From NCBI GenBank assembly GCA_040219135.1, contig JAVJTA010000003.1, positions 461,748-525,747 of the forward strand: a DNA stretch of 64,000 nt. Reading direction: 5' to 3'. Both the position numbers and the translations under genes were made by a program. The first letter of the stretch is position 1, and each line of letters starts with the position of its first letter. A model generated the notes under the pieces. That model did no database searches. It was given only the letters and a program-made list of their open reading frames with translations, and was not told where the DNA came from. This document shows positions 45,785-54,362 of this stretch, piece after piece. The DNA is from UBA7803 sp040219135 (GTDB lineage: Bacteria > Pseudomonadota > Gammaproteobacteria > Pseudomonadales > Azotimanducaceae).

Positions 45785-45813
45785 TTGAGCTTGCCGGACC
45801 ACTTTGCTATCGT
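45785..45813 (+). promoter_or_regulatory. Candidate sigma-70 promoter of the pyrG operon
   Basis: TTGAGC (45785-45790), a 17 bp spacer and TATCGT (45808-45813) match the consensus at four of six bases in each box. It lies in the 222 bp gap between tilS and pyrG, the only sizeable gap in this block, about 175 bases before the pyrG ATG. Nothing else was recognized in the gap. Confidence 0.45.
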
Positions 45814-45987
45814 GCAATCCCATCTCGCGCACGCCGCTGGCATGCGTTCTCACCATAGATGGCGCGGGCGATCAGGCCCTTGGCATTCCGGCCCGGCGAC
45901 TGGCCAGACCAGTGGCCCGACGGAACGGGCCCGCAAGACGACTGGTCCGCCGGATAACTGATGAGCCCGCTAGGGAAAGAGCCGCAG

Positions 45988-47679
45988 ATGAGTCGATTTA
46001 TTTTCGTGACCGGCGGCGTGGTGTCTTCGCTGGGCAAGGGTATTCTCACCTCGTCGCTCGCAGCCGTGCTCGAGGCACGGCAACTGAAAGTCAACGTCCT
46101 GAAGATGGACCCGTACATAAACGTCGATCCCGGGACCATGAGCCCGTTCCAGCACGGTGAGGTATTCGTCACCGCCGACGGCGCCGAGACCGACCTCGAC
46201 CTCGGCAACTACGAGCGTTTCTCGCGGGCCCGCATGAGCCGTAAGAACAACTTCACCACGGGCAGCATCTATGCCGAGGTGCTGCGCCGCGAGCGGCGCG
46301 GCGACTACCTGGGCGCCACCGTTCAGGTCATTCCCCACATCACCGACGAGATCAAACGCCGCATCAGCGACGCCGCCGAGGGCTGCGACGTGCTGCTGGT
46401 GGAGACCGGCGGCACCGTCGGCGACATCGAGTCGCAGCCGTTCCTCGAGGCGATCCGGCAGATCCGCCTGGAGGTAGGCGCGCAGCACGCCATGTTCATC
46501 CATCTGACCTACGTCCCGTTCATTCCGGCGGCCGGGGAGATCAAGACCAAGCCGACCCAGCACTCGGTGAAGGAGCTGCGCTCGATCGGTCTGCAGCCGG
46601 ACGTGCTGGTGTGCCGCTCGGACCGGCCGCTGCCGCGTTCGGCGCGCGGCAAGATCGCCCTGTTCACCAACGTGGAAGAGCGCGCGGTGGTGTCCATGGA
46701 GGATCTGGAGAGCATCTACCAGGTGCCGAACAAGCTGTACCAGCAGGGCCTGGACCAGTTCGTGGTGGAGCGCATGGCGCTCGATTGCCCGCCGGCGGAC
46801 CTGTCCCAGTGGCAGGGGCTGGTGGACGCACAGCTGAACCCGGATCGTGAGGTGCACATCGCTTTCGTCGGCAAGTACCTGGACCTGCTCGACGCCTACA
46901 AGTCCCTGGTCGAGGCCATCACCCATGCAGGCATTCACACCCGTACCCGGGTGGTCGTGAAGTACATCGACGCCGAGGACATCGAACGTCACGGCACCGC
47001 GCCGCTGGACGACGTTGCGGCCATCCTTGTTCCCGGCGGCTTCGGCCGGCGCGGCTTCGAGGGCAAGATCATGGCGGTGCAGTACGCGCGCGAGCGACAG
47101 GTGCCGTATCTTGGCATCTGCTACGGGCTGCATGCGGCGGTCATCGAGTACGCACGCCACGTGGCCGGGCTCGCGGATGCCCATTCGACGGAGATCGACG
47201 CCGCCACGCCGCATCCGGTGATCGGCCTGATCACCGAGTGGCTGGACAGCACCGGTCACGTCGAGCAGCGCAGCGACGACGACGATCTCGGTGGAACCAT
47301 GCGTCTCGGCGAGCAGGTCTGCAAGCTGGTGCCCGGCTCGCTGGCGGAGAAGACCTACGCCGCATCCGAGGTCCGCGAACGTCACCGGCACCGCTTCGAG
47401 GTCAACAATCTCTACATGGACAAGCTGGTGGCGCTCGGGCTCAAGGTCTCGGGTCGCTCGGCCGACGGCGAACTCGTGGAGATGATCGAACTCGAAGATC
47501 ATCCGTGGTTCCTCGCCTGTCAGTTCCACCCGGAGTTCACGTCCACTCCTCGAGACGGCCATCCGCTGTTCACCGGCTTCATACAGGCGGCCCTGGAGCG
47601 CGCGCGGCTGGCCGGCCGCAACGGGACCGTCGTCGAGGCGCCAGTCACGCCATCGGTGAAGGGCGGCTCGGTCGCCTAG
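45988..47679 (+). CDS. pyrG: CTP synthase (glutamine hydrolysing)
   Basis: Makes CTP from UTP with ammonia from glutamine. From ATG 45988 it is 563 residues; an ATG at 45961 would add nine. The amidoligase domain has FVTGGVVSSLGKG and KMDPYINVDPGTM. The glutaminase domain has the nucleophile C378 and the triad end FHPEF. The glutamine-binding loop after the nucleophile reads GICYGLH, where E. coli and most others have GICLGMQ. GPG oxyanion-type loop VPGGFGRRG is normal. It heads the pyrG-kdsA-eno-ftsB block. Confidence 0.96.
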   Translation: MSRFIFVTGGVVSSLGKGILTSSLAAVLEARQLKVNVLKMDPYINVDPGTMSPFQHGEVFVTADGAETDLDLGNYERFSRARMSRKNNFTTGSIYAEVLRRERRGDYLGATVQVIPHITDEIKRRISDAAEGCDVLLVETGGTVGDIESQPFLEAIRQIRLEVGAQHAMFIHLTYVPFIPAAGEIKTKPTQHSVKELRSIGLQPDVLVCRSDRPLPRSARGKIALFTNVEERAVVSMEDLESIYQVPNKLYQQGLDQFVVERMALDCPPADLSQWQGLVDAQLNPDREVHIAFVGKYLDLLDAYKSLVEAITHAGIHTRTRVVVKYIDAEDIERHGTAPLDDVAAILVPGGFGRRGFEGKIMAVQYARERQVPYLGICYGLHAAVIEYARHVAGLADAHSTEIDAATPHPVIGLITEWLDSTGHVEQRSDDDDLGGTMRLGEQVCKLVPGSLAEKTYAASEVRERHRHRFEVNNLYMDKLVALGLKVSGRSADGELVEMIELEDHPWFLACQFHPEFTSTPRDGHPLFTGFIQAALERARLAGRNGTVVEAPVTPSVKGGSVA

Positions 47680-47701
47680 CCGCGGCGCCAAGAGGTATTC
47701 C

Positions 47702-48541
47702 ATGCAGCTGTGTGATTTCGAAGTCGGCGTGGACAAGCCGCTGTTTCTCATTGCCGGTCCGTGCGTCATCGAAAGCGAGGGGCTCATCGTCGACATTGCC
47801 GGTACCCTCAAGGAAGTGACCGGCGCGCTCGGCATCCCGTTCATCTTCAAGAGCTCGTTCGACAAGGCCAACCGCTCGTCCCACGAGAGCTTCCGCGGCC
47901 CGGGCCTGGACGCAGGGCTGAAGGTTCTGGAGAAGGTGAAGTCGACCATCGGCGTGCCGGTGCTGACCGACGTGCACGAGGATACCGACCTGGCGGCGGT
48001 CGCCGAGGTGGTGGACGTGCTGCAGACCCCGGCGTTTCTCTGCCGGCAGACGAACTTCATCGTCAATGTGTGCAGCCAGGGCCGTCCGGTGAACATCAAG
48101 AAAGGCCAGTTCCTGGCGCCCACGGACATGGTCAACGTCATCGACAAGGCCCGCTCTACCGGCAATCAACAGATCATGGCCTGCGAACGCGGGGTGAGTT
48201 TCGGTTACAACAATCTGGTCTCCGACATGCGCGGGCTCGCTATCATGCGCGCCACCGGTGCTCCGGTGGTGTTCGACGCCACGCATTCCGTGCAGATGCC
48301 GGGCGGTCTGGGCAAGGCGTCCGGAGGTCAGCGCGAAATGGTGCCGGTACTGGCGCGGGCGGCTGTGGCGGCCGGAATCTCGGGGCTGTTCATGGAGACC
48401 CATCCGAAGCCCGCCGAGGCTCTGTCCGATGGGCCGAACTCCTGGCCGCTCGGTCTGATCCGGCCGCTGCTCGAGCAGCTCAAAGCGCTGGACGAGGTGG
48501 CGAAATCGCGGCCCTTTCTCGAAGGGGAGGTCGAAGCATGA
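47702..48541 (+). CDS. kdsA: 3-deoxy-8-phosphooctulonate synthase (KDO-8-P synthase)
   Basis: Condenses phosphoenolpyruvate with arabinose 5-phosphate to make the KDO sugar of the lipopolysaccharide core. It is 279 residues, with FLIAGPCVIESE, the IFKSSFDKANRSS motif and the PTDMVNV region. AGAGG precedes ATG 47702. Its stop overlaps the eno start as ATGA; eno makes its substrate PEP. Confidence 0.97.
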   Translation: MQLCDFEVGVDKPLFLIAGPCVIESEGLIVDIAGTLKEVTGALGIPFIFKSSFDKANRSSHESFRGPGLDAGLKVLEKVKSTIGVPVLTDVHEDTDLAAVAEVVDVLQTPAFLCRQTNFIVNVCSQGRPVNIKKGQFLAPTDMVNVIDKARSTGNQQIMACERGVSFGYNNLVSDMRGLAIMRATGAPVVFDATHSVQMPGGLGKASGGQREMVPVLARAAVAAGISGLFMETHPKPAEALSDGPNSWPLGLIRPLLEQLKALDEVAKSRPFLEGEVEA

Positions 48542-49827
48542 GTCGAATTGCCACGGTCAGCGCCCGGGAGGTTCTCGATTCCCGCGGCAATCCGACGGTG
48601 CAGGCGGAGGTGATCACGGAGAACGGCAATCTGGGGACGGCGTACGCACCATCCGGCGCGTCCACCGGTACCCGGGAAGCGCTGGAACTGCGTGACGGCG
48701 ACCCGGCACGCTATGGCGGCAAGGGGGTGACCAAGGCGGTGGCGGCGGTCAACGGGCCGCTGGCGAAGGCGGTGATCGGTATGAACCCGGCGGACCAGAC
48801 CGCGCTCGACCGCCGCATGTGCGAGCTCGACGGCACCGAGAACAAGGCCAGCCTCGGCGCCAACGCGCTGCTCGCGGTGTCTCTGGCCGCCGCGCGTGCG
48901 GCCGCCGCCGACGGCGGCGTGCCGCTGTTCCAGCACATCAACGAACTGGCCGGCGCGCCGGCCATGACCCTGCCGGTGCCGATGATGAACATCCTCAACG
49001 GCGGTGCCCACGCGGACAACAACGTCGACATCCAGGAGTTCATGGTGCAGCCCGTGTCCATGGGTTCGTTCCGCGAAGCGCTGCGCTGCGGCGTCGAGAT
49101 CTTTCATGCCCTGAAGGCCGTGCTGCAGGCGCGCGGGCTGTCCACGGCGGTCGGCGACGAGGGTGGCTTTGCGCCGAATCTGGCGTCCAACGCCCAGGCC
49201 CTGGAAGTGATCGCCGAGGCGGTGGCCAACGCCGGCTACGCCCTCGGCAGCGACGTCACCCTGGCCCTCGACTGCGCCGCATCCGAGTTCTACGTCAACG
49301 GCCGCTACGATCTGAAAGGGGAAGGCCAGCGCTTCGACAGCGCCGGTTTCTCCGAGTATCTGGCCGGGCTGGCGGACGCCTACCCCATCGCCTCGATCGA
49401 GGACGGCATGGACGAATCCGACTGGGACGGCTGGAAGATCCTCACCGACCGGCTTGGTGATCGCGTGCAGCTTGTGGGCGATGACCTGTTCGTGACCAAC
49501 AGCGCGATCCTGCAGGAGGGCATCGAACGCGGGGTCGGGAATGCCATTCTGATCAAGTTCAACCAGATCGGCACGCTGAGCGAAACTCTGGATGCCATTC
49601 GTGTCGCCCACGATGCCGGCTATCGCGCCGTGATCTCGCATCGCTCCGGGGAAACCGAGGACACCACCATCGCCGATCTGGCGGTGGCCACCGGCGCGGG
49701 CCAGATCAAGACCGGGTCGCTGTGCCGGTCGGACCGGGTGGCGAAGTACAATCGCCTGCTGCGCATCGAGGAACTCCTCGGCCGCGCGGCGCTTTATCCC
49801 GGCCGGCGGGCGCTGGGGCTGGACTGA
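48538..49827 (+). CDS. eno: Enolase
   Basis: Interconverts 2-phosphoglycerate and phosphoenolpyruvate. It is 429 residues from ATG 48538. Motifs: REVLDSRGNPTV, the ligand region SGASTG, NILNGGAHADNN, the EDG motif in SIEDGMDESDW, the catalytic Lys in IKFNQIGTL and SHRSGETEDT. It is a standard bacterial enolase. In some bacteria enolase is also part of the RNA degradosome; nothing here speaks for or against this. Confidence 0.98.
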   Translation: MSRIATVSAREVLDSRGNPTVQAEVITENGNLGTAYAPSGASTGTREALELRDGDPARYGGKGVTKAVAAVNGPLAKAVIGMNPADQTALDRRMCELDGTENKASLGANALLAVSLAAARAAAADGGVPLFQHINELAGAPAMTLPVPMMNILNGGAHADNNVDIQEFMVQPVSMGSFREALRCGVEIFHALKAVLQARGLSTAVGDEGGFAPNLASNAQALEVIAEAVANAGYALGSDVTLALDCAASEFYVNGRYDLKGEGQRFDSAGFSEYLAGLADAYPIASIEDGMDESDWDGWKILTDRLGDRVQLVGDDLFVTNSAILQEGIERGVGNAILIKFNQIGTLSETLDAIRVAHDAGYRAVISHRSGETEDTTIADLAVATGAGQIKTGSLCRSDRVAKYNRLLRIEELLGRAALYPGRRALGLD

Positions 49828-49832
49828 CCGGG

Positions 49833-50108
49833 ATGCGGGGAGTCATGGCCGTTCTCGCGATCCTGCTGCTGGCGCTGCAGTGGAAGGCCTGGTTCGGCGA
49901 CGTCGGCCATCGCGCCGCGTCGGAGCTGCGCGATCGGGCGGACAGCCAGCGCGAGCGCGCTGAGCTGCTCGCCGAGCGCAACCGGCTGCTCACCGCCGAG
50001 GTGCTGGCGCTCAAGGCCGGCTACGCGGCGGTGGAGGCGCGGGCGCGGGTCGACCTCGGCATGATCAAACGCGGCGAGACGTTCTATCTGGTCGCCGACG
50101 ACGAATGA
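49833..50108 (+). CDS. ftsB: Cell division protein FtsB
   Basis: Small bitopic divisome protein that forms a complex with FtsL and FtsQ. It is 91 residues from ATG 49833, or 87 from ATG 49845, which has the better ribosome-binding site (GGGGAG). One transmembrane helix (about 5-20, AVLAILLLALQWKAW) is followed by a periplasmic coiled coil (about 28-70) and the conserved RPGETFY-like end (KRGETFYLV). It overlaps truD by 4 bases; ispD and ispF, which usually follow ftsB, are absent. Confidence 0.92.
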   Translation: MRGVMAVLAILLLALQWKAWFGDVGHRAASELRDRADSQRERAELLAERNRLLTAEVLALKAGYAAVEARARVDLGMIKRGETFYLVADDE

Positions 50109-51091
50109 CCGCCTGCTGGCCCCGTGCCCGTTCTGCGGTCGGTGCCCGTGCCGTGCTCAAGGCGAGCGCCGAGGATTTTCGCGTCACCGAGCTGCCGGCG
50201 TTCCGGCCGGAAGGTGACGGCGAGCACCTCTACCTGCACCTGCGGAAGACCGACCTGACCACGCCGGCGGTTGCCGACTGGCTGGCGCAGGTCTTCGGCG
50301 TGCCAGGGGTGGCGGTGGGCTATGCCGGCATGAAGGACAGACGCGCAGTGACGACGCAGTGGTTCAGCGTGCACACGGCGCAGGACGCGGAGGCCCTGAC
50401 CGCACGGTCCGGTGTCGCTCTGCTCGCAAGCGCCCGCCATCGGCGCAAGCTGCGCCGCGGTGAGCTGGCCGGCAACCGCTTCCAGGTGCGGCTGACGGAG
50501 GTTCAGGGTGATGCCTGGGCCGATGGGCTGGCATGGCTTGCGCGCCGCGGTGCGCCGAATTATTTCGGCGCCCAGCGCTTTGGCGGCGACAACCTGATCC
50601 GGGCGCGCGCCTGGCTCGCCGCCCGGCGACCGCGGCGGGTCGGCGTCTTCCGTCAGGGTCTGTATCTGTCCGTGCTGCGCAGTTTCCTGTTCAACGAGGT
50701 GCTGGCAGCCCGCGTCCGCGCCGGCGTCTGGGACGTCTGCCTGGCGGGCGACGTGCCGGTTGCGCTGCCGACGCCGGACCTCGCCGCAGCCGACGTCCCG
50801 CCAGAGGTGCCGAGCGGGCCGCTGTGGGGGCGCGGGCGCCCGCCTGTGGGCGGTGCGGCCGCGGCGTTTGAGACCGAGGCGCTGGCCGGCCACGCCGCCC
50901 TCCGCGAGGGCCTCGAGCATGCGGGGCTGAGTCAGGAACGGCGCAGCCTGGTACTGCGGGCGCCCGATCTCGCCTGGCGCAGCGACGGCGACTCGGTCGA
51001 GGTCGAGTTCTCGCTGCCGGCGGGCGGATACGCGACCACGCTGCTCGCCGAAGCCTTCGATCTGGTCCTTCCCGCGTGGAGGGCCGGATGA
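50105..51091 (+). CDS. truD: tRNA pseudouridine-13 synthase
   Basis: Isomerizes U13 of tRNA-Glu to pseudouridine. It is 328 residues (E. coli 349). The catalytic Asp is in VGYAGMKDRRAVTTQ; the family motif NYFGAQRFGGDN and the Arg-rich HRRKLRRGELAGN are clear. It starts within the ftsB stop (ATGA) and ends within the pcm start, leaving no room for ispD, ispF or surE. Confidence 0.95.
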   Translation: MTACWPRARSAVGARAVLKASAEDFRVTELPAFRPEGDGEHLYLHLRKTDLTTPAVADWLAQVFGVPGVAVGYAGMKDRRAVTTQWFSVHTAQDAEALTARSGVALLASARHRRKLRRGELAGNRFQVRLTEVQGDAWADGLAWLARRGAPNYFGAQRFGGDNLIRARAWLAARRPRRVGVFRQGLYLSVLRSFLFNEVLAARVRAGVWDVCLAGDVPVALPTPDLAAADVPPEVPSGPLWGRGRPPVGGAAAAFETEALAGHAALREGLEHAGLSQERRSLVLRAPDLAWRSDGDSVEVEFSLPAGGYATTLLAEAFDLVLPAWRAG

Positions 51092-51756
51092 AACGTCTCG
51101 ATCTCACCGGCAGCGGCATGACCTCCCAGCGCACGCGCGATCGCCTGGTAGCGCGCCTGCGTGACAAGGGCATTCACAACGAAGACGTGCTGGCGGCCAT
51201 TGCCCGGGTGCCCCGGCACATCTTCGTCGACGAGGCGCTGGCCCATCGCGCCTACGAGGACACCGCGCTGCCGATCGGTTACGGGCAGACGATCTCGCAG
51301 CCGTTCATCGTCGCGCTGATGACCCAGGCACTGCTCGTCGCGCCGCGCTCACGGGTGCTCGAAGTGGGAACGGGATGCGGCTACCAGACCGCCGTGCTGG
51401 CCAGTCTGCGGCCCCTGGTCCGGCGCGTGTTCACCATCGAGCGACTCAAGGACCTCATCCGGCGCGCCGAGGAGCGCCTGCACGCCATGGGCTCGCGCAG
51501 CGTGCGCTTCCGCTACGGCGACGGCTACGAAGGCTGGCCGGAAGAGGCGCCCTTCGACGGTATTCTGGTCACCGCGGCGCCGGAGCAGGTTCCCCAGGCG
51601 CTGCTCGATCAGCTCGCCGTCGGTGGCCGCATGGTGGTCCCCGTGGGTGGCGACGGAGTGCAGGAACTGCAGATCTACGATCGCACCGAGTCGGGATATC
51701 AGGTCGACACGGTCGAGTACGTGCGCTTCGTTCCGCTGCTCAAGGGACGTCGTTGA
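51088..51756 (+). CDS. pcm: Protein-L-isoaspartate O-methyltransferase
   Basis: SAM-dependent enzyme that starts repair of isoaspartyl residues in aged proteins. From ATG 51088 (overlapping the truD stop as ATGA, GGAGG upstream) it is 222 residues. Motifs: ALPIGYGQTISQPFIVA, VLEVGTGCGYQTAVLA for SAM, and the DGILVTAAPEQVP region. A GTG at 51076 would add four residues. In relatives surE usually precedes it. Confidence 0.96.
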   Translation: MKRLDLTGSGMTSQRTRDRLVARLRDKGIHNEDVLAAIARVPRHIFVDEALAHRAYEDTALPIGYGQTISQPFIVALMTQALLVAPRSRVLEVGTGCGYQTAVLASLRPLVRRVFTIERLKDLIRRAEERLHAMGSRSVRFRYGDGYEGWPEEAPFDGILVTAAPEQVPQALLDQLAVGGRMVVPVGGDGVQELQIYDRTESGYQVDTVEYVRFVPLLKGRR

Positions 51757-52643
51757 CGGCGCCGCAGGAGCCTGCGCCCCGCAGCCTCGGCGACTGGCTC
51801 GGCGTGGTCGGGCGCGGCGTGGCCATGGGCATCGCCGAGCTGGTGCCCGGGGTGTCCGGCGGCACCATCGCCTTCGTCACCGGGATCTACGAGGAACTGA
51901 TCGGCACGCTCGCCGGGCTGCGTCCGACGTCTCTGCTGGTGTTGCGGCGCGCGGGCTGGCGCCACTTCTGGGTCAGCCACAATCTGACGTTTCTGCTCGC
52001 TCTGGCGTTCGGCATGGTGCTCGCGGTAATCAGCTTCGCCCGGGTACTCGGGTACCTGCTGGATCATGTTCCTACGCTGGTCTGGGGCTTCTTCTTCGGC
52101 CTCATCGCGGCGTCCGTGGTGCACATCGGCCGCTATCGACGGCCCTGGCAGCTCGCGGGGTACGGTCTGCTGGGGGTGCTCGCCGCGGTTGCGCTCGCTC
52201 AGCTCGGGGTCCGTGACGGCGCTGCGCCGGCGTGGCTGTACTTCGTCGGCGGCATGGTGGCGGTGTCGGCCTGGCTGCTGCCGGCGGTCTCGGGCAGCTT
52301 CCTGCTGCTCGTGCTCGGGCTGTACGAGCCGGTGCTGCGGGCGTTCAACGCCGGCGAGTGGCTCTTTCCGGGACTGCTGCTGCTGGGTTGTGCGGTGGGT
52401 CTGCTGCTGTTCTCGCGGCTCCTGCACTGGCTCATGCGGCGCCAGCGCGAGCCGGTTCTGGCGCTGCTCACCGGCTTCATGGCGGGTTCGCTGCCGCGCC
52501 TTTGGCCCTGGCACGTGGACGGGGCGCCGGTGCCGCCCGCTGCCTACGAAGCCGCTCTCGGGCAACCCGCATGGCTCGGCTTCACCGTCGCCGCCGTCGT
52601 GTTCGGGCTGATTGCGCTGTGGCTGTTGTCGCGGCTGGAGTGA
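51753..52643 (+). CDS. DUF368 membrane protein, probable polyprenyl-phosphate transporter
   Basis: It is 296 residues from TTG 51753, which overlaps the pcm stop (TTGA), with AAGGGA upstream. It has about eight hydrophobic segments and the family motif GIAELVPGVSGGTIAFVTGIYEEL split around residues 25-48, with a second PAVSGSFLLLVLGLY repeat near 185. DUF368 proteins have been linked to undecaprenyl-phosphate recycling across the inner membrane. Transport here is inferred from family. It lies between pcm and nlpD, a place where some Pseudomonas carry a DedA-type gene. Confidence 0.88.
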   Translation: MTAPQEPAPRSLGDWLGVVGRGVAMGIAELVPGVSGGTIAFVTGIYEELIGTLAGLRPTSLLVLRRAGWRHFWVSHNLTFLLALAFGMVLAVISFARVLGYLLDHVPTLVWGFFFGLIAASVVHIGRYRRPWQLAGYGLLGVLAAVALAQLGVRDGAAPAWLYFVGGMVAVSAWLLPAVSGSFLLLVLGLYEPVLRAFNAGEWLFPGLLLLGCAVGLLLFSRLLHWLMRRQREPVLALLTGFMAGSLPRLWPWHVDGAPVPPAAYEAALGQPAWLGFTVAAVVFGLIALWLLSRLE

Positions 52644-52647
52644 GCGC

Positions 52648-53355
52648 GTGAGCGCCCGGTGCCCTTCGATCTGCAACGGCCGCAGCGGCCTGGTCCCGGT
52701 CCTGCTGTTGCTGCTCGGCGTCTGGGGCTGCGCCCAACCGGGCCGGCCGCCGGTGGCGGAACGCTCGCCGGTGTTCGACAGCGCGTCGCGTCACTACGCG
52801 GTCCGGGCCGGCGACACGCTGTACTCCATCGCCTGGCGCTTCGGCCTCGATTACCGGGCGCTGGCCCGTGCCAACGACATCGGTCCGCCCTACACGATCT
52901 ACGTCGGCCAGCGGATTCTGGTGGCCGAGGCGGCGCCGCCGGCGCGGCGCGTCGAAGCACCCGCGACCCGACCGGCGCCGTCCCAGGCCCGGGCGGCGGC
53001 GTGGCGCGCGCCGACGCGGGCACCGGTGCAGCGCCGTTACGGCGACGGCAACCGCGGCATCGACTACGCGCTCGGCGCCGATCACGGCGTGCAAGCGGCC
53101 GCCGACGGCGAGGTGGTGTATGCCGGCAGCGGCCTGGGCGGCTACCGTCACCTGGTGATCGTCAAGCACGACCCCGAATACCTGAGCGCCTACAGCGTGA
53201 ATCGCCCGCTGACGGTGCGCGAGGGTCAACGGGTTAAAGCCGGGGCCGATCTGGCCGACAACGTATCTGGAGGACGCAGGGCCGGGACGCTGCATTTCGA
53301 GATCCGCAGGGATGGGGATCCGGTAAATCCCCGGTCACTGATCGGGCCCGACTGA
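52648..53355 (+). CDS. nlpD: NlpD-like lipoprotein, LysM and degenerate M23 domains
   Basis: Outer-membrane lipoprotein that activates the septal amidase AmiC in E. coli. It is 235 residues from GTG 52648. The signal peptide ends at a lipobox-like VWGC with Cys28 (Trp at -2 is unusual). A LysM domain (about residues 48-95, HYAVRAGDTLYSIAWRFG) and an M23/LytM domain (about 130-235) follow. The LytM part lacks the HxH zinc ligands (AYSVNRPL replaces the His-bearing stretch), as in other NlpD proteins, so it is a regulator and not an enzyme. The rpoS promoter commonly lies within nlpD. Confidence 0.9.
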   Translation: MSARCPSICNGRSGLVPVLLLLLGVWGCAQPGRPPVAERSPVFDSASRHYAVRAGDTLYSIAWRFGLDYRALARANDIGPPYTIYVGQRILVAEAAPPARRVEAPATRPAPSQARAAAWRAPTRAPVQRRYGDGNRGIDYALGADHGVQAAADGEVVYAGSGLGGYRHLVIVKHDPEYLSAYSVNRPLTVREGQRVKAGADLADNVSGGRRAGTLHFEIRRDGDPVNPRSLIGPD

Positions 53356-53360
53356 TCAGG

Positions 53361-53415
53361 TCGGAGCGTCCGGCCCCGCGTCGCCATGTGTAGTGCTGGA
53401 GAAGGGAAGCTCCGA
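53361..53415 (+). promoter_or_regulatory. Possible rpoS leader hairpin covering the start codon
   Basis: TCGGAGC (53361-53367) is perfectly complementary to GCTCCGA (53409-53415); the second arm ends on the A of the rpoS ATG. The ribosome-binding sequence GAGAAGGGAAG lies in the 41 nt loop next to the stem. In enteric bacteria the rpoS leader is opened by small RNAs; a similar lock is possible here but only 7 bp long. Confidence 0.35.
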
Positions 53416-54347
53416 TGAACGTAGAAGAGGCTGCTCGAGAAGCCATGGCCGCGGCATCCGCCGCCCGCGCCCGCGCCCGTCGCGTTGCGGTGGACGTGGA
53501 CGCCGTCGATGACGCGGAATCGCCGGATGCGACGCGCCTGTATCTCAGGGAAATCGGCTTTGCGCCGTTGCTCTCGGCGGAGGAGGAGCGCCATTTCGGC
53601 CGCCTCGCCCAGGCCGGCGATCCCGCTGGCCGCCGGCGTATGATCGAAAGCAATCTGCGTCTGGTGGTGAAGATCTCGCGCCGCTACCTGAACCGCGGCC
53701 TGCCGCTGCTCGACCTGATCGAGGAGGGCAATCTCGGCCTCATCCACGCCGTGGAGAAATTCGATCCGGAGCGCGGCTTCCGATTTTCGACCTATGCCAC
53801 CTGGTGGATCCGTCAGACCATCGAGCGCGCCATCATGAACCAGGCGCGCACCATCCGTCTGCCGATTCACGTCATGAAGGAGCTGAATCTGTACCTGCGC
53901 GCAGCCCGGGAGTTATCCCAGAAGCTCGATCACGAGCCGAGCCCGGAAGACATTGCCGCGCTGGTTGACAAGCCCGTGGACGACGTGCGGCGCATGCTCA
54001 AGCTGGCGGAACGGGTCGAATCCGCCGACGCCGTGCGCGAAGCGGGTGATCGCAATCTGTTCGACACCGTGGCCGACGACGCGTCGCCCGACCCGGCGTC
54101 AGAGGTCCAGGATCGCGACCTCATGGGCAAGCTCGAGGTCCTGATCGACCAGCTTCCGGAGCGCCACCAGGACGTGCTGGCGCGGCGTTTCGGCCTGCGC
54201 GGTCACCATGCGGCAACCCTGGAAGAGGTGGGCGCAGCGGTGGGCCTGACCCGGGAGCGGGTCAGGCAGCTGCAGATGGATGCCCTGAAACGGCTGCGCC
54301 GTACCCTCGAGGCCGAAGGGCTCGATCCGCGGGAGCTGTTCGACTGA
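53415..54347 (+). CDS. rpoS: RNA polymerase sigma factor RpoS
   Basis: Stationary-phase and general stress sigma factor. It is 310 residues (E. coli 330). Region 1.2 begins DATRLYLREIGFAPLLSAEEE. Region 2 has NLRLVVKISRRYLNRGLPLLDLIEEGNLGLIHAVEKFD in pieces and FSTYATWWIRQTIERAI. Region 4 has TLEEVGAAVGLTRERVRQLQ, the -35-binding helix-turn-helix. nlpD context supports RpoS over RpoD or RpoH. GAGAAGG precedes ATG 53415. It converges on fdxA with 15 bp between the stops. Confidence 0.96.
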   Translation: MNVEEAAREAMAAASAARARARRVAVDVDAVDDAESPDATRLYLREIGFAPLLSAEEERHFGRLAQAGDPAGRRRMIESNLRLVVKISRRYLNRGLPLLDLIEEGNLGLIHAVEKFDPERGFRFSTYATWWIRQTIERAIMNQARTIRLPIHVMKELNLYLRAARELSQKLDHEPSPEDIAALVDKPVDDVRRMLKLAERVESADAVREAGDRNLFDTVADDASPDPASEVQDRDLMGKLEVLIDQLPERHQDVLARRFGLRGHHAATLEEVGAAVGLTRERVRQLQMDALKRLRRTLEAEGLDPRELFD

Positions 54348-54362
54348 CCTTGGACCGCGGGC

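Noticed and set aside
45970..48165. 731-codon open frame antisense to pyrG and kdsA
   Set aside because: Runs across two conserved genes on the opposite strand; composition rich in Arg, His and Gln is typical of antisense shadow frames.
47761..48537. Apparent fusion of an Arg-rich N-terminus to enolase
   Set aside because: The open frame continues upstream through kdsA in another frame; enolase starts at ATG 48538, which overlaps the kdsA stop as ATGA.
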